Shown here: positions 25,858-34,288 of the stretch, one piece after another | Layout: each line of letters begins with the position of its first letter | How positions within the stretch are numbered: position 1 is the stretch's first letter | Source: Candidatus Nitrosotalea bavarica | GTDB taxonomy: Archaea > Thermoproteota > Nitrososphaeria > Nitrososphaerales > Nitrosopumilaceae | Length of the DNA: 64,000 nucleotides | Direction of reading: 5' to 3' | NCBI RefSeq assembly: GCF_900167955.1 | Contig: NZ_FUYK01000007.1 | Span: 208,173 to 272,172 of the forward strand | Made by a program: the position numbers and the translations under genes | The notes under the pieces: model-generated | The model's input: the letters and a program-made list of their open reading frames with translations, nothing else | Databases searched by the model: none | What the model was told of the DNA's origin: nothing

Positions 25858-26617
25858 CCTTTGCTGATTCTTTTCTAAATATTATTGCAGAAAGAGCATG
25901 AGTCATCTTACCTGGATCTTTGTGTTCGAAAATATTTCTACCATATGTTACTCCCTTGGCTCCAGCTTCCATAGCTTCTTCAGTCATTTGTAATACATCC
26001 TTGTCTGTCTTTGCCTTGGGACCTCCAGCTATTACAATAGGTACTGGAGTGCTCTTGACAATTTTTTTGAATGAATCTACATCTCCTGTATACAATGTCT
26101 TTACTATGTCAGCACCACACTCTGCCCCAATTCTTGCAACATGTCCAACTATCTCTGGGTCATGTGGATTCTTGACATTCTCACCTCGTGGATACATCAT
26201 TGCTAAAAGAGGCATACTCCACTTATGACAGTCGTCTGCAATTCTACCAAGCTGCTCTATCATTTCTGGTTCTTCTTTTCCTCCTATGTTGATGTGAAGT
26301 GAAACTCCATCTGCACCTAATCGTAACGCCTCTTCAACAGAGCCTGTCAACATCTTTCTGTTTGGTGACATGGAAAGAGAAGTACTACCTGAAAAATGTA
26401 CAATGAGTCCAATCTTGGTGGGTTTTGGTAAATTCTTAAAAATTCCTTTATTGATTATAACTGAAGTAAGACCAAAGTGTTGGCAATTGTAAATTAAAGC
26501 ATAAGGATCCTCAATTCCTTTTAGTGGACCACTTGAAATTCCATGATCCATTGGTATGCAAAGCATTTTGCCATTACGTAGAATGCGATTCATTCGAATC
26601 TGGTGGCCAGTTACCAT
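25835..26617 (-). CDS. aroA': 2-amino-3,7-dideoxy-D-threo-hept-6-ulosonate (ADH) synthase
   Basis: This class I aldolase-like enzyme (MJ0400 type) makes ADH, the first intermediate of the archaeal route to dehydroquinate. It shows MLCIPMDHGIS, the Schiff-base lysine in ADIVKTLYTGD, VIAGGPKAKTD and a late GAKGVTYGRNIFEH phosphate site. The frame is open farther upstream, but ATG 26617 gives the standard 260-residue length and lies about 28 bp from a TATA-like box, so the longer version is rejected. Confidence 0.93.
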   Translation of the reverse strand: MVTGHQIRMNRILRNGKMLCIPMDHGISSGPLKGIEDPYALIYNCQHFGLTSVIINKGIFKNLPKPTKIGLIVHFSGSTSLSMSPNRKMLTGSVEEALRLGADGVSLHINIGGKEEPEMIEQLGRIADDCHKWSMPLLAMMYPRGENVKNPHDPEIVGHVARIGAECGADIVKTLYTGDVDSFKKIVKSTPVPIVIAGGPKAKTDKDVLQMTEEAMEAGAKGVTYGRNIFEHKDPGKMTHALSAIIFRKESAKDAAKYLE

Positions 26618-26642
26618 TGGAGTTAATCGTTGATGTGCCCTA

Positions 26643-26652
26643 CTTAAAAATA
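26643..26652 (-). promoter_or_regulatory. TATA-like box of the ADH synthase-DHQ synthase II pair
   Basis: On the minus strand this reads TATTTTTAAG and lies about 28 bp upstream of the ATG at 26617. The position supports that start and a short or absent leader. Confidence 0.45.
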
Positions 26653-26849
26653 GCGGGAAAATGTAATGGCTTTCAATTTTGACAACTATAAAAACCGTGA
26701 TCAAAATAAGAATTCTCCGAATATTTTGAAATTGAACTTTACTGTCAAAAATTTAATATGCTTAAGAGAAGATGAAATACGTCTATTTTTGAATCAAAAT
26801 CTTTTTTATTTTCAAAGGATTAAATACAATAAAAGGAAAACACAGTCAA

Positions 26850-27968
26850 TTGAGTCAGCTGACAGAACAACTTCATCATTCTGAAATTGGTGATATATTA
26901 GAAAATTCTCTTGGTGGTAAAAGACCTGGCATTGAAGAATGTAGGAGACTATTGGATTCTAATGATGTGCATCTTATGGGACTTGTTGCAGGTTACTTGA
27001 CAAGAAAGAAGTTTGGACGACGATCTTCTTTTGTAAATAATATGATTTTAAATTATACAAATGTGTGTATAACTGATTGTAAGTTTTGCGCATTTTACAG
27101 ACCTCCAGGTCATGAGGAATCTTATACTGTTACACTTGATCAAATAGAATCAAGAGTAAAAGCCGCTTGGGAAATGTTTGGTATAACTCAAGTGATGTTT
27201 CAAGGAGGACACAACCCGTCTCTTAAGATTGAATATTTTGAAGATGCGTTCAAACTGATAAGAAAAAAATTCCCCAAAGTTGGAGTTCACGGCCTGTCTG
27301 CATCTGAGATTGATATGATTTCAAAAGTTGAGCACACAAGTACAAAAGAGGTTTTATCCAGACTAAAAGAATCTGGAATGCAATCCATTCCAGGTGCAGG
27401 TGCTGAAATTCTAGTTGACGAAGTAAAACAAATTATCAGTCCAAAAAAGATCTCAAGTAATACCTGGCTTAGAATCATGGAAGAAGCTCATGGCCTTGGG
27501 ATTCCAGCATCTGCTACCATGATGTATGGACATGTTGAAACTAAGGATAACATAGCAGAACACTTTCTAAAAATTGCAAGATTACAGGAAAAGACAAATG
27601 GATTCATGGCATTTATTCCATGGAGTTTTGAGCCAAACAACACTTTGATGCAAAAACAAGAAACTGTACAATATCCTGCAGGTGGAACTCAACTTTTGAA
27701 GATGATTGCCATATCTAGGATAGTGTATAACGAACTGATTCCTCATATCCAATCTTCTTGGCTTACAAATGGCGTTGCGATGGCACAAATGGCCTTACAA
27801 TATGGTGCTGATGACTTTGGTGGGACGCTTCTTGGTGAAGAAGTTGTATCCTGTACGGGGGCTCGTTCTACTGAACTTACTGGTGCAAAAATAATTCAAG
27901 CTGTAAAACAAATCGGCTATGACGTTGATGAACGCGATAATTTCTATAATGTTGTTAGAACGTATTAA
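26850..27968 (+). CDS. mqnC: radical SAM cyclic dehypoxanthinyl futalosine synthase-like (MqnC)
   Basis: The radical SAM cluster motif is Cys73-x3-Cys77-x2-Cys80 in CITDCKFCAFYRPPGH, the AFYR block typical of MqnC. MQGGHNP-like VMFQGGHNPSLKI and PGAGAEIL follow. MqnC forms the spiro ring of dehypoxanthine futalosine in the alternative menaquinone route; Thaumarchaeota contain menaquinones. A TATA-like gattaaatac (about 26818-26827) lies 27 bp before the TTG start. The convergent UbiD-family gene overlaps by 4 bases. CofH-like paralogues are an alternative, but the AFYR motif favours MqnC. Confidence 0.83.
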   Translation: MSQLTEQLHHSEIGDILENSLGGKRPGIEECRRLLDSNDVHLMGLVAGYLTRKKFGRRSSFVNNMILNYTNVCITDCKFCAFYRPPGHEESYTVTLDQIESRVKAAWEMFGITQVMFQGGHNPSLKIEYFEDAFKLIRKKFPKVGVHGLSASEIDMISKVEHTSTKEVLSRLKESGMQSIPGAGAEILVDEVKQIISPKKISSNTWLRIMEEAHGLGIPASATMMYGHVETKDNIAEHFLKIARLQEKTNGFMAFIPWSFEPNNTLMQKQETVQYPAGGTQLLKMIAISRIVYNELIPHIQSSWLTNGVAMAQMALQYGADDFGGTLLGEEVVSCTGARSTELTGAKIIQAVKQIGYDVDERDNFYNVVRTY

Positions 27969-29407
27969 ATTCCATAGCTGGCCCATTTGGAATCAACTAT
28001 CTTCTTTGTAACCTCATCTGATTTTACAAGTTCTTGTATGTCTCTCTGATATCCTTCTTCTTTTGTTTTCTGGGTTGCATCAATTCCAAGTTTTGAGCCC
28101 AAGTTTACTAGGGGAGATGCAGGATCAAGTGTATCTGTTGGAGTATTGTTAATTATTGTAGTATCCCTTGCAGCATCGAACCTTGTAGTAATTGCCCAAA
28201 TTACATCATTCAAGTCATGCACGTTTACATCTTCATCAACTACTACAAAGATCTTGGTTAGCGCAAGCTGACCCATTCCCCAAAGGCCCATCATGACTTT
28301 TTTTGCCTGTCCTGGATATCTTTTCTTGATTGAAATTATTGCCATGCCTTGGAACCATCCTGAAGCTGGCATTGAAAAATCTACAACCTCTGGATGGAAC
28401 ATTTTGATGAGTGGTAAAAATGAACGCTCGATTACCTTTCCAATGAACGCATCTTCTAGTATTGGTTTTCCAACTATTGTTGTTAGGTAAATCGGTTTTT
28501 GTCTTCGCATGATTCCAGTTAATGTGAATACTGGATATGGTTCAGGTGGTGTATAGTATCCAGTATGATCTCCAAAAGGTCCCTCCATTCTAATATTTGA
28601 TGGATCAACATATCCTTCCAATACTATCTCTGCATTGGCAGGAACTTCTAGATCAACTGTTTTACATTTTACTGTCTTGATTCCTGTTTTTCTTGTAATC
28701 CCAGCAAAGACATACTTGTCAAGTCCTTCTGGCACAGGAGCTACTGCAGAAAATACCGTTGCAGGATCTCCACCAATTATTATTGCAACCTCAATTTTAC
28801 TTCCCAAATCTTTCTTGATATCATAATGATGTGCACCGCGTTTGTGTTTTTGCCAATGCATAAGTGCATGAGTACCATCGAGAATTTGCATTCTATACAC
28901 TCCGAGATTTCTCACACCAGTCTCAGGATGACGTGTGGCAATTAACCCAAATGTGATAAACTTACCTGCATCCTTTGGCCATGTTTTAAGAATTGGAATT
29001 CTATCAAATGATGGTGCGTCCTCTATGACTTCTGTGACGGGACCATTTTTTTGTAACTTTGGTGCAATGTCTGCCATCTTTGAAAGTTCTGGAAGTTTTC
29101 TTAACTTGTCAAAAATTCCAGTCGGCATCTCCATCTTTGTTATGTCCACTATTCTTTGACCTATTTCTGTAAAGTCCGAAGTCTCTAATCCTATCTCAAG
29201 TCGCTTCAGAGAACCAAATGCGTTTGCAAGAACTGGCATATCGTGATTTTTGACATTTTCAAAAAGTATAGCTGGACCATTAGAATACATCACTCTGCTT
29301 AGAATTTCAGAAATCTCCAGATCTGCATCAACTTGTGTTTTTACTCTTCTAAGTTCTCCTGCTTTTTCTAATTTTTCCACAAACTCCGAAAGATCTTCAA
29401 TAGGCAC
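27965..29407 (-). CDS. ubiD: UbiD-family decarboxylase
   Basis: This 480-residue prenylated-FMN-dependent decarboxylase has the family start LSEFVEKLEKAGELRRV, HYDIKKDLG-type metal/prFMN region, and the signature MEGPFGDHTGYYTP containing the catalytic acid/base network. In the menaquinone futalosine pathway a UbiD homologue removes a carboxylate from the naphthoate. Its position tail-to-tail with mqnC supports a quinone role, but other aromatic acids are possible. No UbiX partner is in the window. Confidence 0.88.
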   Translation of the reverse strand: MPIEDLSEFVEKLEKAGELRRVKTQVDADLEISEILSRVMYSNGPAILFENVKNHDMPVLANAFGSLKRLEIGLETSDFTEIGQRIVDITKMEMPTGIFDKLRKLPELSKMADIAPKLQKNGPVTEVIEDAPSFDRIPILKTWPKDAGKFITFGLIATRHPETGVRNLGVYRMQILDGTHALMHWQKHKRGAHHYDIKKDLGSKIEVAIIIGGDPATVFSAVAPVPEGLDKYVFAGITRKTGIKTVKCKTVDLEVPANAEIVLEGYVDPSNIRMEGPFGDHTGYYTPPEPYPVFTLTGIMRRQKPIYLTTIVGKPILEDAFIGKVIERSFLPLIKMFHPEVVDFSMPASGWFQGMAIISIKKRYPGQAKKVMMGLWGMGQLALTKIFVVVDEDVNVHDLNDVIWAITTRFDAARDTTIINNTPTDTLDPASPLVNLGSKLGIDATQKTKEEGYQRDIQELVKSDEVTKKIVDSKWASYGI

Positions 29408-29466
29408 GTCTTTACTGGATTTGTATATTGTATAAGCTTAACTAGATTTTTACTCGATGCCCAAAA

Positions 29467-29488
29467 AAAGTTCTAACAAAAGAACTTT
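29467..29488. repeat. hairpin in the ubiD / zinc-protein intergenic region
   Basis: An 8-bp perfect inverted repeat (AAAGTTCT and AGAACTTT) with a 6-base spacer lies in the 110-bp divergent region. It overlaps the expected TATA position of the plus-strand zinc gene. It may be an operator. Confidence 0.35.
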
Positions 29489-29517
29489 AATTATCCTCTG
29501 AAGGGAATGCCATCAAG

Positions 29518-29748
29518 TTGACCGAACAAAAATGTGCAGTTTGTGGAGGTCAGGGAAAAATTCTCCTTCTTGATACTCAATGCTCATTTTGTAATGGAAC
29601 TGGCGAATTTTCTAAAACTGCTGACAGCTATATGAAATCTCATATCTGTCAATGTATCTTTCTTGATAGAATAACATGCCCACTTTGTGGAAAAAAATGT
29701 CATCATGACACGCCAAATAAACCCAAAGTCTTGATTAGTCCAATTTAG
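29518..29748 (+). CDS. DnaJ-type cysteine-rich zinc protein (76 aa)
   Basis: The 76-residue protein begins with CAVCGGQGK and CSFCNGTGE, two CxxCxGxG repeats as in the zinc domain of DnaJ. Further pairs follow (HICQC and CPLCGKKCHH), with no J domain. It may be a stand-alone disulfide or zinc chaperone-like protein, perhaps bringing DnaJ-type function in trans; that is inference. It starts with TTG at 29518. Its stop overlaps the convergent neighbour by 4 bases. Confidence 0.7.
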   Translation: MTEQKCAVCGGQGKILLLDTQCSFCNGTGEFSKTADSYMKSHICQCIFLDRITCPLCGKKCHHDTPNKPKVLISPI

Positions 29749-30122
29749 AAGATAGGGGGAAGCTCATTCTTCTTATCGTGTCCTCCAGATCCAAATCTAC
29801 AGTAAAAACATTGGTCTGATTGCATGTACTTGAGTTGCTCTATCTTGATTGCACCTATTTTGAGTGCAATTTTTGTCAAAATTCTGTATTTTAGTGGCAT
29901 GGATGGAATGACTTCCTTAAGGTATACGTTGTAATGATCGGGGCAAAACTTGAGTGTGATATTGCTTGGCTCTTTTGATGTCTGACTTACCGTCTTTGCC
30001 ACGCCTATTTGTTCTCGAATGTACTCATGCTTTGGACATGGACAATTTCTTCCTCCTGGGTGCTTGTATGCTGGAATATTTTTCCAGTCAAAGCCTGGAT
30101 ATTCCTTCTCAAAGTCGTCCAA
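29745..30122 (-). CDS. cysteine/histidine-rich protein of unknown function (125 aa)
   Basis: No family is recognised. Cysteines occur as NCPCPKH near residue 27, KFCPDHYN near 80 and QCFYCRFGSGGHDKK near 105-115, suggesting a bound zinc or iron-sulfur cluster. The N-terminus is acidic (DDFEKEYPGFDWKNIP). No membrane segment is seen. It ends tail-to-tail with the CxxCxGxG protein (4-base overlap). Confidence 0.65.
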   Translation of the reverse strand: MDDFEKEYPGFDWKNIPAYKHPGGRNCPCPKHEYIREQIGVAKTVSQTSKEPSNITLKFCPDHYNVYLKEVIPSMPLKYRILTKIALKIGAIKIEQLKYMQSDQCFYCRFGSGGHDKKNELPPIF

Positions 30123-30225
30123 CGCCTAAAATACGGTCCTGCTTCATATAAAACTTCTATGACTAGCCTATCAGATCTGAACTTGATCAAAATGTAAATA
30201 AACTGCTATATCTCACAACTACTAT

Positions 30226-30804
30226 ATGTCTAAAGAATCGCAACCAAAAAAACCACGTTCTATTAAAAAAGTTACAGAAGGATCTAACACCGCGGAACTA
30301 GAAGCAAAAATAGCAGAGCTTGAAGCAAAGCTTTCTAATTTATCATCGCAGGTAAAGTCATCTGAAGCTCCAAAACCAGAGCCAAAACCACAACCAAGAC
30401 CTGCAGCATCAGGTCCAACTCATGGTACTTTACCAGCAGGATTCAAATCATCTGAAGCTCCAAAACCAGAGCCAAAACCACAACCAAGACCTGCAGCATC
30501 AGGTCCAACTCATGGTACACTTCCAGCAGGATTCAAACCAGTAGAAGCACCAAAACCAGAACCAGCGCATGAAGTGTCTAGTGATACAGGATCAGGAGAA
30601 GTTGCACCTGCATATGCTAAGCTTAGCTCAACAGGATATACTGGTAACAAGTATTTTGCAACAAGAAAGAGATTATCATATCATCCAATGGACAAACAGT
30701 TCACTGGTAGTTCAACTACTACAACAACAGCTCCTCCAGCTCCAGAACCACCAAAACCAAAATCTACAATCCGTACTACACTTCCAGCAGGATTCAAGCC
30801 TTAA
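30226..30804 (+). CDS. proline-rich repeat protein with N-terminal coiled coil
   Basis: The 192-residue basic protein starts with a lysine-rich tail and a short coiled coil (ELEAKIAELEAKLSNL). Two 30-residue tandem repeats rich in KPEP/QPRP follow, each ending TLPAGFK. A partial third copy, a conserved-looking middle (TGNKYFATRKRLSYHPMDKQF) and a final TLPAGFKP complete it. It looks like a disordered scaffold or linker protein. No signal peptide is seen. The stop overlaps the peroxiredoxin gene by 4 bases. Confidence 0.72.
   Translation: MSKESQPKKPRSIKKVTEGSNTAELEAKIAELEAKLSNLSSQVKSSEAPKPEPKPQPRPAASGPTHGTLPAGFKSSEAPKPEPKPQPRPAASGPTHGTLPAGFKPVEAPKPEPAHEVSSDTGSGEVAPAYAKLSSTGYTGNKYFATRKRLSYHPMDKQFTGSSTTTTTAPPAPEPPKPKSTIRTTLPAGFKP
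30358..30537 (+). repeat. two 90-bp in-frame tandem repeats
   Basis: Copies at 30358-30447 and 30448-30537 are identical except for three bases near the end (acttta versus acactt), and all three changes are synonymous (Thr-Leu). The first 71 bases are identical, indicating a recent duplication inside the gene. Confidence 0.9.
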
Positions 30805-31259
30805 TTCTTAAAGGCATCTAGCACTTCTTGTGCATGACCTGCCGGTTTTACCTTTTCAAAAACCTTCAAGATTTTTCCTTTTTCATCAATTAAAAAAGTT
30901 GATCTATTTACTCCCATGTATTCGCGACCCATGAACTGTTTCTTTCCCCAAACGCCAAATTTCTTTGCTACTTCTTTTTCAGTATCTGCAAGCAATATGA
31001 AAGGCACTTTCATTTTTTCTCCAAATTTTTTGTGAGATTCTTCGTCATCCGGGCTAATCCCAATTATCTCAATTCCTGCAGTCTTGAATTTCTTGTAATC
31101 TTGAGCAAACTCGGCAGCTTCTGTTGTACATCCGGGAGTGAAATCCTTTGGATAAAAGTACACAACATATTTTTTTCCTTTGAGATCTGATTTTTTTACA
31201 GTCTTGCCTTCTACATCTTTTAATGCAAAATCTGGAACTGTCTCTCCTTCCGATATCAT
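30801..31259 (-). CDS. bcp: thioredoxin-dependent peroxiredoxin, Bcp type
   Basis: The peroxidatic Cys44 sits in YPKDFTPGCTTEAAEF, the PrxQ/Bcp signature. The resolving cysteine five residues later is absent (Ala49), so it is a 1-Cys form needing an external thiol. It reduces hydrogen and organic peroxides in the cytoplasm. The 152-residue length is normal. It converges with the repeat protein with a 4-base stop overlap. Confidence 0.93.
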   Translation of the reverse strand: MISEGETVPDFALKDVEGKTVKKSDLKGKKYVVYFYPKDFTPGCTTEAAEFAQDYKKFKTAGIEIIGISPDDEESHKKFGEKMKVPFILLADTEKEVAKKFGVWGKKQFMGREYMGVNRSTFLIDEKGKILKVFEKVKPAGHAQEVLDAFKN

Positions 31260-31347
31260 CTAACAAAAGGATCAAATGATCCCTACTTATTTTTTGCCTG
31301 ACTGATTCGAATCTTTTATATTGTATATTTAGAGGTCAAAGTGATCA

Positions 31348-32055
31348 ATGGTTAATCCGCGTGCTTGGCTTGCAGAAGCAATAGCCACATACTGTCTTGT
31401 CTTCTTTGGACCTGTATCAATTGGACTTGCAGTTGTTGCATTTGGTTCTGGACTCTCAATTCCTGCAATCGTTATGATAGCACTTGCACATGGTGCAGCG
31501 ATAGGGCTTATGGTTTACACGTTTGGACATATTTCAGGTGCACACATCAATCCTGCTGTTACTATATCGATGTTAGTAACAAAACGAATCAATGTCAAAG
31601 ATGGCATTGCTTACATAATATTTCAGTTAATTGGAGCAATTGCAGCAGCTGCCTCATACAAGGCAATTCTGCCAGATATTGGAGCAAAGGTTAACTTTGG
31701 TACACAGGGTGGACCAAGTGCTCTATTGCATTATAATGCAATATCTGGATTTACAGTTGAAGCTATTCTTACATTCTTTTTGGTAACTGTTATTTTCATG
31801 ACTGCGGTACACAAAAAAGCAGCAGCAGGAATGTATGGTCTTGCAATTGGTGGGATGATCTTTTTGATACACTTGATAGGTGTTCCATTGACTGGAGCGA
31901 GTGTTAATCCTGCAAGAACTTTTGGACCTGCACTCATATCCGGATACTGGGATTATCACTGGATTTACTGGGCAGGACCAATAGTAGGCGCTGTAATTGC
32001 AGGACTGGTGATGAATTACATCTTTGTAAAAAAGGCTGAAAAAGAAGTTTCCTAG
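31348..32055 (+). CDS. aquaporin (MIP family)
   Basis: This six-helix water or small-solute channel has NPA boxes at 68-70 (HINPAVT) and 187-189 (SVNPARTFGPA). The pore residues His (LIHLIG) and Arg190 after the second NPA resemble the narrow water-selective filter of AqpZ rather than glycerol facilitators. The 235-residue length is normal. It stands alone between the peroxiredoxin and tRNA-Arg. Confidence 0.92.
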   Translation: MVNPRAWLAEAIATYCLVFFGPVSIGLAVVAFGSGLSIPAIVMIALAHGAAIGLMVYTFGHISGAHINPAVTISMLVTKRINVKDGIAYIIFQLIGAIAAAASYKAILPDIGAKVNFGTQGGPSALLHYNAISGFTVEAILTFFLVTVIFMTAVHKKAAAGMYGLAIGGMIFLIHLIGVPLTGASVNPARTFGPALISGYWDYHWIYWAGPIVGAVIAGLVMNYIFVKKAEKEVS

Positions 32056-32111
32056 ATTTTTTTATAACTTTTGAAATGTATTATAACAGGCATTTGCTGA
32101 ATTTTATTTGT

Positions 32112-32189
32112 GGACCCGTAGCATAGCTTGGATAGTGCGGACGCTTGCGGAGCGTCAGGTCGTGGGTTCGAATCCCCCCGGGCCCGCCA
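32112..32189 (+). tRNA. tRNA-Arg (anticodon GCG)
   Basis: The cloverleaf can be drawn with D stem GCAT/GTGC, anticodon stem GACGC/GCGTC around loop TTGCGGA (anticodon GCG), T loop TTCGAAT, discriminator G and an encoded CCA. It has no intron. Two stem pairs do not match: A3 with C70 in the acceptor stem and T50 with C64 in the T stem. The gene is otherwise intact. Confidence 0.9.
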
Positions 32190-32284
32190 TAACTATTTTG
32201 TTGAGTCTTACAGGATTCATTACAACTTCTTGTGAAAACTTTGAAAATGGAAAAAGTATAAATTTATTCAAACAAAATTCATAC

Positions 32285-32863
32285 GTGGTAAAACCAAAAA
32301 TTCTTGCATTTGCAGGAAGTACCCGTATTGATTCATTTAATAAAAAATTAGTCAAAATCGCATCTGCTGGAGCAAGAGATGCAGGTGTAGATGTTACCGT
32401 GATTGATCTTCGAGATTTTGCCATGCCGCTTTATGACGGTGATCTAGAACAAAGAGATGGACTTCCTCAAAATACGCATAATCTTAAGGATCTAATGAAG
32501 TCACATCAAGGTTTTCTTATTTCATCGCCAGAGTATAACAGCTCTATTACAGGCGTTCTTAAAAATACGATTGATTGGACATCTCGTCAATCTGAAGGCG
32601 AGGAATCTTTGGCTTGTTTTAAGGGAAAGGTAGCAGGCATCATGAGTACATCTCCTGGTGGACTGGGAGGTCTTCGTGGATTGGTTCATGTCCGTTCCAT
32701 TCTTGAAAATATTGGTGTTCTTGTCATTCCTGAGCAGATTGCAATAGCAAAAGCTCATGAAGTTTTTGATACTGATGGTGCATTGAAAGATAAAAAACAA
32801 GAAGAGCAAGTGAAAAAGATTGGTGCTAATGTTTCTAAATTGTTGATAAAATTAACTAGTTGA
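32285..32863 (+). CDS. NADPH-dependent FMN reductase / azoreductase-like
   Basis: The flavodoxin-like fold is shown by the FMN-binding start KILAFAGSTRIDSFNKKL and the SPEYNSSITGVLKNTIDW block. It reduces FMN or quinones with NAD(P)H. The open frame extends upstream through the tRNA gene, which cannot be right; GTG at 32285 gives a 192-residue protein of normal length starting just before the first beta strand. It is followed 16 bases later by an HxlR-type regulator, which may control it. Confidence 0.87.
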   Translation: MVKPKILAFAGSTRIDSFNKKLVKIASAGARDAGVDVTVIDLRDFAMPLYDGDLEQRDGLPQNTHNLKDLMKSHQGFLISSPEYNSSITGVLKNTIDWTSRQSEGEESLACFKGKVAGIMSTSPGGLGGLRGLVHVRSILENIGVLVIPEQIAIAKAHEVFDTDGALKDKKQEEQVKKIGANVSKLLIKLTS

Positions 32864-32879
32864 TTTGATATAATACTGC

Positions 32880-33227
32880 ATGAACTCTCCAAAAATAAAT
32901 CCGAACATGATAAAATGCGATGTATCTGATATCTGGAAAGTTCTTGGTAAGGCATGGTCACTTTTGATCTTAAAAAATCTAAGTACAAAAGAAGCTATAC
33001 GGTTTAATGAGTTGAAAAAGATACTTCCTGAAATAAGTAATACTGTTTTAGCAGATAGGTTACGGGAATTAGAACATGAAAAATTAATTATAAAAAAGAT
33101 CTATGCTCAAGTGCCATTGAAAGTAGAATATAGTTTGACCAAGGATGCAAAGGATCTGGAAATAGTACTAGAAGAGTTAGAACGATGGATTAAAAAAAGA
33201 GAATCTATCACAAAGAACAAAAAATAG
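32880..33227 (+). CDS. HxlR-family transcriptional regulator
   Basis: The winged-helix protein of 115 residues has DIWKVLGKAWSLLILKNL, RFNELKKILPEISNTVLADRLRELEHEKLI and the wing VEYSLTKDAK, all typical of HxlR (DUF24). The usual N-terminal redox cysteine is present as KCDVSD. It may sense oxidants or electrophiles and regulate the adjacent flavin reductase; this is inferred from gene order. Confidence 0.88.
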   Translation: MNSPKINPNMIKCDVSDIWKVLGKAWSLLILKNLSTKEAIRFNELKKILPEISNTVLADRLRELEHEKLIIKKIYAQVPLKVEYSLTKDAKDLEIVLEELERWIKKRESITKNKK

Positions 33228-33246
33228 TCTGGTTTTTGATGGATTT

Positions 33247-33963
33247 TTATTGATTGTATTTTTCTGGAAGATCAATCAGTATTAGTTCGGTTGTTTTTTC
33301 AGCCTCTATGGAAACTGTGTTGGCATTTTCAATTTTAGCTGCATCTTGCGTTTCCATAATCTTACCATTCATGGATATTTTACCATCAATTACAAACAAG
33401 TATGCTTTTCTTCCTGATTCTAAGATATGTTCTACTTTTTTTCCAGAATCTAAACTTGAGAGATAAAACAAGGCATTTTGATGTATTGAAAGTTCAGAAC
33501 CAGAATTATTTATTGGTCCTATGACTTGAAGTAGCTTGTTTTTTCTGTCTTCTTGAGTGTATTTCTTTTGTTGCCATGATGGGCGGAGTCCTTTCTTATC
33601 TGGAAAAACCCACATCTGTAACAATCGTAATGGGTTTGTTTTGGAAGCATTATATTCTGAATGAAAGACTCCAGTTCCTGCTGTCATTCTCTGCATTTCT
33701 CCTGCTTCGATTATTCCATCATTTCCTAGATTGTCTCTATGACGTAGTGCGCCATCAATAACATAAGTTACAATTTCCATGTCTCTATGTTGATGAAATT
33801 CAAATCCTGTACCTGCTTTTATCGTATCGTCATTGAATACCCTCAATGGACCATAATCGTGCTTTTCTGGATTATAGTATTCTCCAAATGAGAAATGGTG
33901 ATATGTTGTGAGCCAATCCATCTCATTTTTGTAATGTTCATTTGCTTTGATTAATTCTTGCAT
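33247..33963 (-). CDS. pirin family protein
   Basis: The cupin-fold pirin has HHFSFGEYYNPEKHDYGPLRVFNDD and the metal-binding GFEFHQHRDMEIVTYVIDG, followed by MTAGTGVFHSEYN. Some pirins act as quercetin dioxygenases, others as redox-sensitive regulators. The 238-residue length is standard. It converges with the HxlR gene 19 bases away. Confidence 0.92.
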   Translation of the reverse strand: MQELIKANEHYKNEMDWLTTYHHFSFGEYYNPEKHDYGPLRVFNDDTIKAGTGFEFHQHRDMEIVTYVIDGALRHRDNLGNDGIIEAGEMQRMTAGTGVFHSEYNASKTNPLRLLQMWVFPDKKGLRPSWQQKKYTQEDRKNKLLQVIGPINNSGSELSIHQNALFYLSSLDSGKKVEHILESGRKAYLFVIDGKISMNGKIMETQDAAKIENANTVSIEAEKTTELILIDLPEKYNQ

Positions 33964-34288
33964 GTTATTGTATACGTGAATATTATATTTAAATCTGGTA
34001 GTAATTTATTACTTAGTTGTTATTGATGACCTAACTAGGTAAGTGTAAACTAACCTGATATCCATGATTTGTCTTAGATGGGTTTATGAAAATTAGTTCA
34101 ATACCACAAATGAATGAAACCTTTTCCAAACTATATTTTAGAGTAAATTTCATCTAATTATTTAGGATCTTTGGTGGAAATTAATTAAACTTACTACAAC
34201 CCCATACCATACTGGCAAAATTGTTATCAAAAATAAGTATGGCTCGAACTGAAGATAGTTCTAGTCTTACAGGATTTGCACTTGCACT
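33964..34288. other. AT-rich intergenic region, no gene seen
   Basis: About 325 bases upstream of the pirin gene contain its promoter area but no convincing frame on either strand. A short plus-strand frame near 34239 (17 residues) has no supporting features. Confidence 0.5.

Noticed and set aside
26618-26704. Longer N-terminus for ADH synthase
   Set aside because: The family length and the TATA-like box at 26643-26652 both support the ATG at 26617.
26666-26884. 72-codon plus-strand frame before mqnC
   Set aside because: It covers the promoters of ADH synthase and mqnC, is Asn/Phe/Leu-rich from AT bias, and overlaps mqnC in another frame.
32108-32284. Upstream extension of the FMN reductase frame
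   Set aside because: It would run through the tRNA-Arg gene. GTG 32285 gives the normal protein length.
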